Of a stretch of 64,000 nt of DNA, positions 15,512 through 23,996 are shown one piece after another. The notes beneath the pieces are model-generated. The model had not been told where the DNA came from and did not search any database. It saw only the letters and a list, made by a program, of their open reading frames with translations. Where the stretch lies: assembly GCF_002002725.1 (NCBI RefSeq), contig NZ_MUNW01000062.1:372001-436000 (forward strand), written 5' to 3'. Positions within the stretch are counted from its first letter, which is position 1. Each line of letters starts with the position of its first letter. This DNA is from Sinorhizobium sp. A49 (GTDB taxonomy: Bacteria > Pseudomonadota > Alphaproteobacteria > Rhizobiales > Rhizobiaceae). The position numbers and the translations under genes are program-made.

Positions 15512-17295
15512 TCGAATTCATTGCTGAAAACCTGGCACCGATCATGTTCGTTTCGTTGATCGTGTTCCTGCTTCTGGGCTATCCCGTCGCCTTCTCTCTT
15601 GCCGCCAACGGCCTCTTGTTCTTCATCATCGGCGTGGAGCTTGCTCCCATGTCGGATTCGATCAACCTCTCCTGGCCGTTGCTCAACGCGCTTCCCGACC
15701 GGTTCTGGGGGGTGATGTCGAACGACACATTGCTCGCCATCCCCTTCTTCACCTTCATGGGGATCGTGCTCGAGAAATCGGGCATGGCGGAGGACCTGCT
15801 CGACACCATAGGCCAGCTCTTCGGCCCGATCCGGGGCGGTCTCGCCTATGCCGTCATCTTCGTCGGCGCGCTGCTTGCAGCCACGACCGGCGTCGTTGCC
15901 GCCTCGGTCATCGCCATGGGCCTGATCTCGTTGCCGATCATGCTGCGCTACGGCTACGACCGGAAGGTCGCCTCGGGCGTTATTGCCGCCTCCGGCACGC
16001 TCGCCCAGATCATCCCGCCGTCGCTGGTGCTGATCGTCCTTGCCGACCAGCTCGGCCGTTCGGTCGGTGACATGTATGCCGGCGCGCTCATCCCGGGCCT
16101 GATCCTGACCAGCCTCTATATGGGCTATATCCTGATCATGACGTTCGTCCGGCGTGACTCCATGCCGGCGCTGCCGCTGGCCGCCCGCACGCTCGGCTCC
16201 GGCGTCACCTCGCTGATCATCGCGCTCGTCGTCGCCGGTGCCTTTGCCTATGCGGCGCATATCTATCTCTATCCGACCCATGGCGAAAATGCCGACATCC
16301 TCGGCGCCACCGTCGGCGTCGGCTTCATCTACGTCGTGGCCCTTCTCGATCGCGGCCTGAAGATCAACGCGATGTCGCGGCTTGCGCAGCAGGTCATCAT
16401 CGTGCTGATCCCGCCGCTGGCGCTGATCTTCCTGGTGCTCGGCACAATCTTCCTCGGCATTGCCACGCCGACGGAAGGCGGCGCCATGGGTGCGGTCGGC
16501 GCGCTGATCATGGCAGCGGCAAAGAGCCGCCTCACCATGGAGGTCGTGCGTTCGGCGCTCGCGGCAACGACGAGGCTTTCGGCCTTCGTGCTGTTCATCC
16601 TCATCGGCGCCCGCGTGTTCTCGCTGACCTTCTACGGGGTCAACGGTCACCTCTGGGTCGAACATCTGCTGACGGCGATGCCGGGCGGCGAAACGGGCTT
16701 CCTGATCGCCGTCAACCTGCTCGTCTTCTTCCTGGCGTTCTTCCTCGACTTCTTCGAGCTTGCCTTCATCATCGTGCCGCTCTTGGCTCCTGCCGCAGAC
16801 AAGCTCGGCATCGACCTGATCTGGTTCGGCGTGCTGCTCGGCATCAACATGCAGACGAGCTTCATGCATCCGCCCTTCGGCTTCGCGCTCTTCTATCTGC
16901 GCTCGGTCGCGGCCAAGGTGCCCTATCTCGACAAGGTCACCGGCAAGGTCACGCAGCCGGTGACGACGGGGCAGATCTATTGGGGGGCCGTGCCCTTCGT
17001 CGGCATCCAGATCATCATGGTAGCGCTGACGATCATGTTCCCGCAGATGGTCATGCACTACAAGGGAAGCGGCGAAGTCATCGATCCGAACACCATCAAG
17101 ATCGAGGTGCCCGGTTTCGGGGCCGGCGGCGGCGGGCTGACGCTCCCCGACAATGGCGGCGGCCTCGGTCTTCCCGGCGGCCTCCAGCTTCCCGGCGGCA
17201 GCCCGCTGGACCAGAAGCCGGCGGACCAGAATGGCGGTGCGCAGCCGCAGACGGCGCCGTCAAACGACCTCAGCCAGCCGCCTTCGTTCAAGTAA
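15508..17295 (+). CDS. TRAP transporter large permease subunit (DctM family)
   Basis: Multi-spanning Na+-coupled transporter subunit of 595 residues, longer than typical DctM (about 430). Characteristic segments are SNDTLLAIPFFTFMG, ASGTLAQIIPPSLVLIVLAD, and TPTEGGAMGAVGAL. An extra membrane region lies around residues 225-300. The C-terminal 70 or so residues are a Gly/Pro/Gln-rich, probably disordered tail (GAGGGGLTLPDNGGGLGLPGG and onward). Overlaps dctQ by four bases. A modest hairpin at about 17305-17330 follows the stop, then the repeat array. Confidence 0.92.
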   Translation: MIEFIAENLAPIMFVSLIVFLLLGYPVAFSLAANGLLFFIIGVELAPMSDSINLSWPLLNALPDRFWGVMSNDTLLAIPFFTFMGIVLEKSGMAEDLLDTIGQLFGPIRGGLAYAVIFVGALLAATTGVVAASVIAMGLISLPIMLRYGYDRKVASGVIAASGTLAQIIPPSLVLIVLADQLGRSVGDMYAGALIPGLILTSLYMGYILIMTFVRRDSMPALPLAARTLGSGVTSLIIALVVAGAFAYAAHIYLYPTHGENADILGATVGVGFIYVVALLDRGLKINAMSRLAQQVIIVLIPPLALIFLVLGTIFLGIATPTEGGAMGAVGALIMAAAKSRLTMEVVRSALAATTRLSAFVLFILIGARVFSLTFYGVNGHLWVEHLLTAMPGGETGFLIAVNLLVFFLAFFLDFFELAFIIVPLLAPAADKLGIDLIWFGVLLGINMQTSFMHPPFGFALFYLRSVAAKVPYLDKVTGKVTQPVTTGQIYWGAVPFVGIQIIMVALTIMFPQMVMHYKGSGEVIDPNTIKIEVPGFGAGGGGLTLPDNGGGLGLPGGLQLPGGSPLDQKPADQNGGAQPQTAPSNDLSQPPSFK

Positions 17296-17400
17296 CGGTA
17301 AATCGGGGCGGCCCCATTCAGGGCCGCTCCCAAGACTGCTGACAAAGTCATCCTTAGCTGTTAGCGGGCCATCGGGACGGCGCGGCGCTAACGACGCCCA

Positions 17401-17614
17401 CCCTCATTCCTGTGCCTGTCACAGGAATCTCTAGCAGTTCCGTAGGAACGGCGGACCAACCCAAGTCCTTGGGCTGAAAGGCCTTCGATCTGACGGACGT
17501 CAGCTCGCTGGATTCCGGCGCAAGGCCGGAATGAGGGAGAACTGAAAGAGCCTCCCGTCCAACAGACATCCTCAAGCTTTGTCATCATGCTCGGGCCGGC
17601 CCTTGCCAAGCCCT
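17401..17614. repeat. RIME-type repeat, tandem copy 1
   Basis: First of three tandem units. It begins CCCTCATTCCTGTGCCTGTC and carries an extra module, TAGCAGTTCCGTAGGAACGG, that is also present in copy A at 10515-10655 but absent from the next two units. The AACCCAAGTCCTTGGGCT and CTGGATTCCGGCGCAAGGCCGGAAT stems follow. Confidence 0.8.
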
Positions 17615-17805
17615 CCCTCATTCCTGTGCCTGTCACAGGAATCTAGCCAACCCAAGTCCTTGGGGTGAAAGGTCTTTGATCTGACGGACGTCAGTTCGCT
17701 GGATTCCGGCACAAGGCCGGAATGAGGGAGACCTGAACGAGCCTCCCGTCAAACAAGCATTCTCAAGCTTTGTCATCATGCTCGGGCCGGCCCTTGCCAA
17801 GCCCT
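17615..17805. repeat. RIME-type repeat, tandem copy 2
   Basis: A 191-base unit of the same element lacking the TTCCGTAGGAA module. Its first 155 or so bases are identical to those of copy 3, which points to a recent tandem duplication. Confidence 0.8.
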
Positions 17806-17965
17806 CCCTCATTCCTGTGCCTGTCACAGGAATCTAGCCAACCCAAGTCCTTGGGGTGAAAGGTCTTTGATCTGACGGACGTCAGTTCGCTGGATTCCGG
17901 CACAAGGCCGGAATGAGGGAGACCTGAACGAGCCTCCCGTCAAACAAGCATTCTCAAGCTTGATT
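17806..17965. repeat. RIME-type repeat, tandem copy 3
   Basis: The last unit, identical to copy 2 up to TCTCAAGCTT, after which the sequence diverges into a terminator hairpin. No coding capacity is credible in the array: open frames here come only from the repeat modules. Confidence 0.8.
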
Positions 17966-17973
17966 GTCATGCT

Positions 17974-18004
17974 CGGGCGGCCCTTGTCAGGGTCGCCCGT
18001 TTTC
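17974..18004 (+). terminator. intrinsic terminator after the repeat array
   Basis: CGGGCGGCCCT (17974-17984) pairs with AGGGTCGCCCG (17989-17999) with a short GTC-containing loop, followed by TTTTCC. It faces the + strand permease genes and would protect the minus-strand cupin gene from their transcription. Confidence 0.65.
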
Positions 18005-18050
18005 CTTTCGTCGCCGAGTTCATCAGCGCAGAAGCGCTTAAAGCAAACCC

Positions 18051-18464
18051 TCAGTCCAGCCGCTTGGCCGGATTGTCGCGATACCAGTCGACGATCATCG
18101 GCATCATCTCTTCGAACGGGCCACCGACGAAGACATTGAGTAGGCCCATGCGCGACGTGCTCTCGTTGCGAAAATCGTGCAGGGTTCCGCGCGGGATGAC
18201 GCAGATCGACCCCTTCTCCATCCGGTGCCAGGTGTCGCCGACCAGAATGTTGGCGGTTCCTTCGATCACATAGAAGATCTCGTCTTGGTCGTCGTGCTTG
18301 TGCGCGCCCGGCCCCTCGTGACGCGCCTCCACCCACCATTCGGAGATTGAAAACCGGCCTTGGGTTTCCGGACCGTCGGCTTTGAACACGGCCTGTATCG
18401 CGCCCATGTCGTAACCTCGGCCGCCGCCGGGGCCGAGCACGATCGATTGGTTTTCGCTCGGCAT
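18051..18464 (-). CDS. cupin domain protein
   Basis: Single-domain cupin of 137 residues. Motif 1 is visible as GAHKHDDQDEIFYVIEG (about 67-83), giving two His and one Glu as metal ligands, and motif 2 as IPRGTLHDFRNES (about 103-115) with the last His. The N-terminus (GPGGGRGYDMGAIQAVFKADG) resembles small cupins of unknown substrate. It lies between the TRAP permeases and the TRAP binding protein, downstream of the latter in the same direction but behind a terminator. A link to the transported compound is only suggested. Confidence 0.8.
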   Translation of the reverse strand: MPSENQSIVLGPGGGRGYDMGAIQAVFKADGPETQGRFSISEWWVEARHEGPGAHKHDDQDEIFYVIEGTANILVGDTWHRMEKGSICVIPRGTLHDFRNESTSRMGLLNVFVGGPFEEMMPMIVDWYRDNPAKRLD

Positions 18465-18543
18465 GGCATCCTCCTCTTCGAGCGTTGAGGCGACAACCTT
18501 ACTACGAAATCAGCAAACCACGCCCATAGGTAGCCGGAACGAA

Positions 18544-18579
18544 AAAAACCGCCCGCAACCGAGGTTGCGAGCGGTTTTC
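18544..18579 (-). terminator. intrinsic terminator of the TRAP binding-protein gene
   Basis: AACCGCCCGCAAC pairs with GTTGCGAGCGGTT around a CGAG loop, with a run of T residues on the minus strand (18543-18548) after the stem. It lies about 60 bases beyond the stop at 18637. Confidence 0.85.
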
Positions 18580-18636
18580 GTCCGTTCGATGCCGCTTCCC
18601 ATCAGCGATGGGAAGCTCCTTTGGCCGGGTGCAGGC

Positions 18637-19752
<1,116 letters not shown>

Positions 19753-19852
19753 CTATTTCCGCCAAGGCAAAATCCGGCGCTACCGTGGTCGCACCTTCGC
19801 CCAATGGAACCTCACCGCCATTGTGGCATGTGCAAGGCCCCGCTCCTCCTCC

Positions 19853-19953
19853 TAAAGCGCATCGCGATCTCTCGCAGACGCTGCCTGCGCCTTATTCTTT
19901 CTTGCTGCGCATGTCGTCATCACAAAACCGCTTCGCACTTTTGTGCGACATGC
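19853..19953. repeat. rhizobial ABC-type palindromic repeat
   Basis: TAAAGCGCATCGCGATCTCTCGCAG followed by a strong stem, GCATGTCGTCATCACAAAA (19909-19927) with TTTTGTGCGACATGC (19939-19953). The AAACCGCTTCGCACTTTTG core is shared with the element near 57900. The remainder of the 377-base gap 19744-20120 shows nothing else. Confidence 0.5.
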
Positions 19954-20120
19954 CTCAGAGCCATCCGTGTCGCAACGCGAACCGGCGGCATCGACGCACC
20001 TTACACGCTCACTTATGCATGTCCAGCGGACGCTTTCCGGCGCATGTTCGACTTTTGTCTAATGCGCCGAAAGGCCGTGTTCATTGCCCAAAATCGAGGC
20101 AAATCAATATTTTCGACCGA

Positions 20121-21149
20121 CTAGAGCTCGGCCGAGGTGGCCCAGAGATTGACGTCTGCCTCGCGGGCGTAAAGATCGATCTCGGCCAGTTCTTCCGCCG
20201 TGAACGTGTCGTTTTCAAGCGCCTTGACGCAATCGACGATCTGCTCGGAACGGCTGGCGCCGATCAGCGCCGAGGTGATGCGGCCGTTGCGCAGCACCCA
20301 GGCAAGCGCCATCTGCGCCAGCGTCTGGCCGCGCTTTTCGGCAATGCCGTTGAGCTTGCGGATGTTGTCGATGATCTCCGGCCGGATGAAGTCCTTCTTG
20401 AGGAAGTGGTTCTGGGCGGCACGGCTGTCCTGCGGAATGCCGCCGAGATACTTCGTCGTCAGCATGCCCTGGGCGAGCGGCGAGAAGACGATCGAGCCGA
20501 TGCCGAGATCTTCCAGCGTGTGCACGAGGCCGTCATCCTCGATCCAGCGGTTGAGCATGGAATAGCTCGGCTGGTGGATCAGGCAGGGCGTGCCGAGGTC
20601 CTTCAGGATTGCCGCCGCCTCGCGGGTACGCTGCGAGTTGTAGGAGGAGATGCCGACATAGAGCGCCCGGCCTGAACGCACGATATGGTCGAGCGCGCCA
20701 CAGGTCTCTTCCACCGGCGTGTCCGGATCGAAGCGGTGCGAATAGAAGATGTCGACATAGTCGAGGCCCATGCGCTTCAGGCTCTGGTCGCAGGACGCGA
20801 TCAGATACTTGCGGCTGCCCCACTCGCCATAGGGACCGGCCCACATGTCGTAGCCGGCCTTGGACGAGATGATCAGTTCGTCGCGCAGATGCGCGAAGTC
20901 CGTGCGCATGATTTCGCCGAAGGCGGTCTCGGCCGAGCCCGGAGGTGGGCCGTAATTGTTGGCGAGGTCGAAATGGGTGATGCCGAGATCAAACGCGGTG
21001 CGGCACATGTCGACCTTGCGGTCATGCGGGGTATCGCCGCCGAAATTGTGCCAGAGCCCCAGCGAGATCGCCGGCAGCTTGAGGCCGGAGCGGCCGACGC
21101 GGTTGTACTTCATGGTGTCGTAGCGGTTTTCCGCCGGTAGCCAGGTCAT
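20121..21149 (-). CDS. aldo/keto reductase (YghZ/AKR14-like)
   Basis: NADPH-dependent reductase of 342 residues. The catalytic tetrad is visible: Asp and Tyr in THFDLANNYG (about residues 57-66), Lys in IISSKAGYD and His in IFYSHRFDPDTP. The start MTWLPAENRYDTMKYNRVGRSGLKLP is the N-terminus of the L-glyceraldehyde-3-phosphate reductase-like branch, split here over two lines of homology. ATG 21149 follows GCGGAGGAA; the upstream frame extension was rejected. It is the last gene of the carbohydrate operon that begins at 30972, so it probably reduces a sugar aldehyde from that pathway. Confidence 0.9.
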   Translation of the reverse strand: MTWLPAENRYDTMKYNRVGRSGLKLPAISLGLWHNFGGDTPHDRKVDMCRTAFDLGITHFDLANNYGPPPGSAETAFGEIMRTDFAHLRDELIISSKAGYDMWAGPYGEWGSRKYLIASCDQSLKRMGLDYVDIFYSHRFDPDTPVEETCGALDHIVRSGRALYVGISSYNSQRTREAAAILKDLGTPCLIHQPSYSMLNRWIEDDGLVHTLEDLGIGSIVFSPLAQGMLTTKYLGGIPQDSRAAQNHFLKKDFIRPEIIDNIRKLNGIAEKRGQTLAQMALAWVLRNGRITSALIGASRSEQIVDCVKALENDTFTAEELAEIDLYAREADVNLWATSAEL

Positions 21150-21262
21150 CGCAATTCCTCCGCGATTTCGATGGCGGCAAACACCCGCCATCCTGCAAAT
21201 GAGAAAGGTTTCCGCGGCTGCGGAAACCTCTGTTCAGAAACGTCTAAACTGGTCCGGCGCGG

Positions 21263-22441
21263 CTATGAAGCGGCAGCGGCCCGATTTCCCGATATTTCTT
21301 CTTCCGGCTCAATGAGAAGCGCCCGTGCTTCCTCTATCCCGAGTGCCGCCGGCTGGGTGCAGGTGGTCGTGAGCTCGATGAAACGCCCCTCCTCGCCGGA
21401 CTTCAGGATCGACACCATCACGTCGACGCCGTGCAGCGCGCGGTCGAGCGAGCAACGGGCATCGCGGCCTTCCAGAATGGCGATCGCCATGTCGGCAAGG
21501 CCGGCCGTGCGGTAGTTCGCCATCGGCCCCTGCGGATGCTCCTGGTTTTCGACCGCGAAGGGATGATCCCACATTTCGAGCGGCTGGATGTTCTTGTCAC
21601 GGCCGCTCGCCTCGACCTTGCCGCCGAAGAAATTGGGATCGGGCACGAAGATCGAACCTTCGGTGCCGTAGAGTTCCATATTGGCGTGGCGGTGCGACCA
21701 GACATCCCAGCTTGCCGACAGCGTGATCGTCGCGCCGTTCGCGAACTCCAGCAGTGCATGAATGTTGGTCGGCGTCTTGACCGGGATTTCTTCACCGTTG
21801 CGCGGTTCGCTGGTGATCGTGCGCGTCGGATTGGCCATGGAAGAGAGCGCCGCGACACGCTTTACCGGGCCGATCAGGTTGATCAGGTTGGCGATATAGT
21901 AGGGTCCGAGATCGAGGATCGGCCCGCCCCCCGGCAGGAAGAAGAAGTCCGGGTTTGGATGCCACATCTCCATGCCCGGGCTCAGAACGTGGCAGGTGCC
22001 CGACGTGACGCGACCGATCTTGCCGGCATCGATCACGCTGCGGGCAAGCTGATGGGCACCGCCGAGGAAGGTATCGGGCGCGCAGCCGACCGTCAGGCCC
22101 TTCGCCCTGGCAAGAGCGCGAAGGTCCTCACCCTGCTCCAGCGACAGCACCAGCGGTTTTTCGGAGTAGACGTGCTTGCCGGCTTCCAAGATGCTCTTCG
22201 ACACCGGGAAATGCGCGTCAGGGATGGTCAGGTTGACGACGATGTCGACATCGGGATTGGCGAGAAGCGCCTCGATGCTCTCAGCCTTAACGCCATACTC
22301 AGTCGCCCGCGCTTCGGCTGCCGCCGCATTGATATCGGCGCAGGCGACGATCCTGATGCCCCGGAAAAGCGGCGCAAGCTTGAAATAGGTGGTGGAGATG
22401 TTGCCGCATCCGATGATGCCGACGCCAAGTTCCTTGGTCAT
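21263..22441 (-). CDS. Gfo/Idh/MocA family sugar dehydrogenase
   Basis: NAD(P)-dependent oxidoreductase of 392 residues. The Rossmann domain opens with LGVGIIGCGNISTTYF (about 4-19) and the family signature YSEKPLVLS (about 97-105) is present. The C-terminal alpha/beta domain includes GGGPILDLGPYYIANLINL, with the His/Asp-type catalytic region replaced by the DLGPYY pattern usual in this branch. ATG 22441 was chosen; the long upstream frame overlaps the neighbouring gene. It probably oxidises a sugar or sugar acid together with the TIM-barrel protein encoded just upstream (16 bases). Confidence 0.88.
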   Translation of the reverse strand: MTKELGVGIIGCGNISTTYFKLAPLFRGIRIVACADINAAAAEARATEYGVKAESIEALLANPDVDIVVNLTIPDAHFPVSKSILEAGKHVYSEKPLVLSLEQGEDLRALARAKGLTVGCAPDTFLGGAHQLARSVIDAGKIGRVTSGTCHVLSPGMEMWHPNPDFFFLPGGGPILDLGPYYIANLINLIGPVKRVAALSSMANPTRTITSEPRNGEEIPVKTPTNIHALLEFANGATITLSASWDVWSHRHANMELYGTEGSIFVPDPNFFGGKVEASGRDKNIQPLEMWDHPFAVENQEHPQGPMANYRTAGLADMAIAILEGRDARCSLDRALHGVDVMVSILKSGEEGRFIELTTTCTQPAALGIEEARALLIEPEEEISGNRAAAAS

Positions 22442-22457
22442 GGAATGAACCTGTTTC

Positions 22458-23219
22458 TCAATAGGATTGGATGGAGGCGAGCGAGCGCTTGGCAAAGCGT
22501 TGGAAGTCACTCGGATTGTCGTGCTCGGCGATGAAGTAGCGCGCCTTGGTGCCAGAAAGCGCCTGGAACAGGCCCTTCCAGTCGACCGTGCCCTCGCCGA
22601 CATCGGCCCAGCCGTCCTCGTCCTTCTTCTCGCCTGATGGCGCAATGTCCTTCACGTGCACCGCGGTGATCCGGTCGGCATATTTCTTGATCCAGGCGAT
22701 CGGGTCGGCGCCACCACGGATGATCCAGGCGATATCGGCCTCCCAGGAGAGATCCGGCCCGCCCGCAAAAATCAGGTCCTGCGGAATGCTGCCGTCCGGC
22801 AAGGCAAAGAATTCGAAATCATGGTTGTGCCAGCCGAAGATGAGGCCGGCATCGCGGTAGGGCTTTCCGGCCTTCTGCAGGCGCTCGCCAAAGGCGCGCC
22901 AGCCGGCGGCGTCCGTCGGACGATGTTCCGGCAGCAGGTAAGGGCAATAGATCGCGCGGATGCCGAGCGCCTTGGCGATTTCGAGCACGCGTGCCGGATC
23001 GCTTTCGAGCATGTCGAGACCGAAATGCGCTGTCGGCATGGCCAGGCCATTCTCGTCGAGACCGCTCTTGAAGCTGGCGATCTCCGCGTCGCTGAGTGCT
23101 GCGTAGAGCGCGCCATAACCTTCGACCTGGCTGTAGCCGGCATCGCCGAGCGCCTTCAGCACATTGGCAAAGGGTGGGAAATTACGGGCGCTATAGAGCT
23201 GAAAACTGACATCTTTCAT
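22458..23219 (-). CDS. sugar phosphate isomerase/epimerase family TIM-barrel protein
   Basis: Xylose-isomerase-like TIM barrel of 253 residues (IolE/hydroxypyruvate-isomerase superfamily). Features include QLYSARNFPPFANVLKALGDAGYSQVEGYG at the start, the metal-binding Glu/Asp/His residues in FGWHNHDFEF (about 127-136), WEADIAWIIRGGADP, VHVKDIAP and the C-terminal FIAEHDNPSDF. ATG 23219 follows GGAGGATC. Partner of the Gfo/Idh/MocA enzyme; such pairs often act in glycoside 3-oxidation or inositol-type pathways, which is inference here. Confidence 0.87.
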   Translation of the reverse strand: MKDVSFQLYSARNFPPFANVLKALGDAGYSQVEGYGALYAALSDAEIASFKSGLDENGLAMPTAHFGLDMLESDPARVLEIAKALGIRAIYCPYLLPEHRPTDAAGWRAFGERLQKAGKPYRDAGLIFGWHNHDFEFFALPDGSIPQDLIFAGGPDLSWEADIAWIIRGGADPIAWIKKYADRITAVHVKDIAPSGEKKDEDGWADVGEGTVDWKGLFQALSGTKARYFIAEHDNPSDFQRFAKRSLASIQSY

Positions 23220-23294
23220 CAAAGATCCTCCTCGGGAAATCATTGTGATCGGTCTGATCGGTAGGAACGGGACAGGGACATCCCGCCCGTGTTG

Positions 23295-23990
23295 TCATCC
23301 CGCCCTGAGCCAGGTGTCGTAGTCCGACACCAGCAGATGGACGGGGGATGTGTCTTCCTCGATCGCCGAAAAGCGACCGACGGGTTCGCGGAAGTAATTG
23401 TCCGTGAGGTCGTCGTTGACGGTCGAAACCTCGCCCATCAACACGTCTCCATCCTCCGCCCAGAAGGCGTGCCAGTTGCCGGGCAGAAGCGTCACGCTCT
23501 CGCCGGGAAGCAGCTTCAGGAGATCGCCGGCCTTCAGCCGCCGCAGCCGCGCATCGGTCGCCACCTCGACATCGCTCTCCTCGTCGACGCTGCCGTCGGG
23601 GCGCGAATTGTACATCTGCAGCACGAGCGTGCCGCCGCCGCGGTTGATGATGTCCTCGGTCTTGACCGCGTGGCGATGCAGCGGATTGACCTGGCCGTTT
23701 CGGGTGATCATCAGCTTTTCGGCATAGACCATGCCCTGCCCTATCGCGAGGTTCGAAACATCGCCGTTGCGGAGCGTGAAGAGCACGAGGCCGAATTCGT
23801 CGAAACGGCCCTTGCCATAATCGGTAATGTCCCAGCCAAGACGGGCATCGTAGATGGCAGGGCAATCGGAGGCGACGCGCGCCTTCATCTCCTCCGGCTT
23901 CCAGTAGGCAAAGGGTGGAAGCGTGAAGCCGAAGCTGCGCATGAAGGCATCGCTGCGGGCGATAATGTCGTTGACGTGACTACGTTTCAT
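23295..23990 (-). CDS. D-lyxose isomerase-like cupin enzyme
   Basis: Cupin-fold protein of 231 residues that matches D-lyxose ketol-isomerases. Metal ligands appear in NPLHRHAVKTEDIINRGGG (His, His, Glu at about residues 101-108) and GNWHAFWAEDG (His at about 175). N-terminal SHVNDIIARSDAFM and GWDITDYGKG are also typical. Known enzymes interconvert D-lyxose/D-xylulose and D-mannose/D-fructose. Since the adjacent gene encodes a beta-mannosidase (gap six bases), conversion of released mannose to fructose is a reasonable but unproven role. Confidence 0.82.
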   Translation of the reverse strand: MKRSHVNDIIARSDAFMRSFGFTLPPFAYWKPEEMKARVASDCPAIYDARLGWDITDYGKGRFDEFGLVLFTLRNGDVSNLAIGQGMVYAEKLMITRNGQVNPLHRHAVKTEDIINRGGGTLVLQMYNSRPDGSVDEESDVEVATDARLRRLKAGDLLKLLPGESVTLLPGNWHAFWAEDGDVLMGEVSTVNDDLTDNYFREPVGRFSAIEEDTSPVHLLVSDYDTWLRAG

Positions 23991-23996
23991 GGCGGG

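Noticed and set aside
15295-17058. 587-codon minus-strand frame opposite the TRAP permeases
   Set aside because: His/Asp/Arg/Glu-rich composition arises from the antisense of hydrophobic codons; no start site and the permease genes are certain.
17401-17965. Tandem repeats as a CRISPR array
   Set aside because: Units are about 190 bases with internal stems and no alternating unique spacers of 30-40 bases.
17354-18339. Open frames within the tandem repeats
   Set aside because: They are made of repeat modules and end in the cupin gene in a wrong frame; no ribosome-binding sites.
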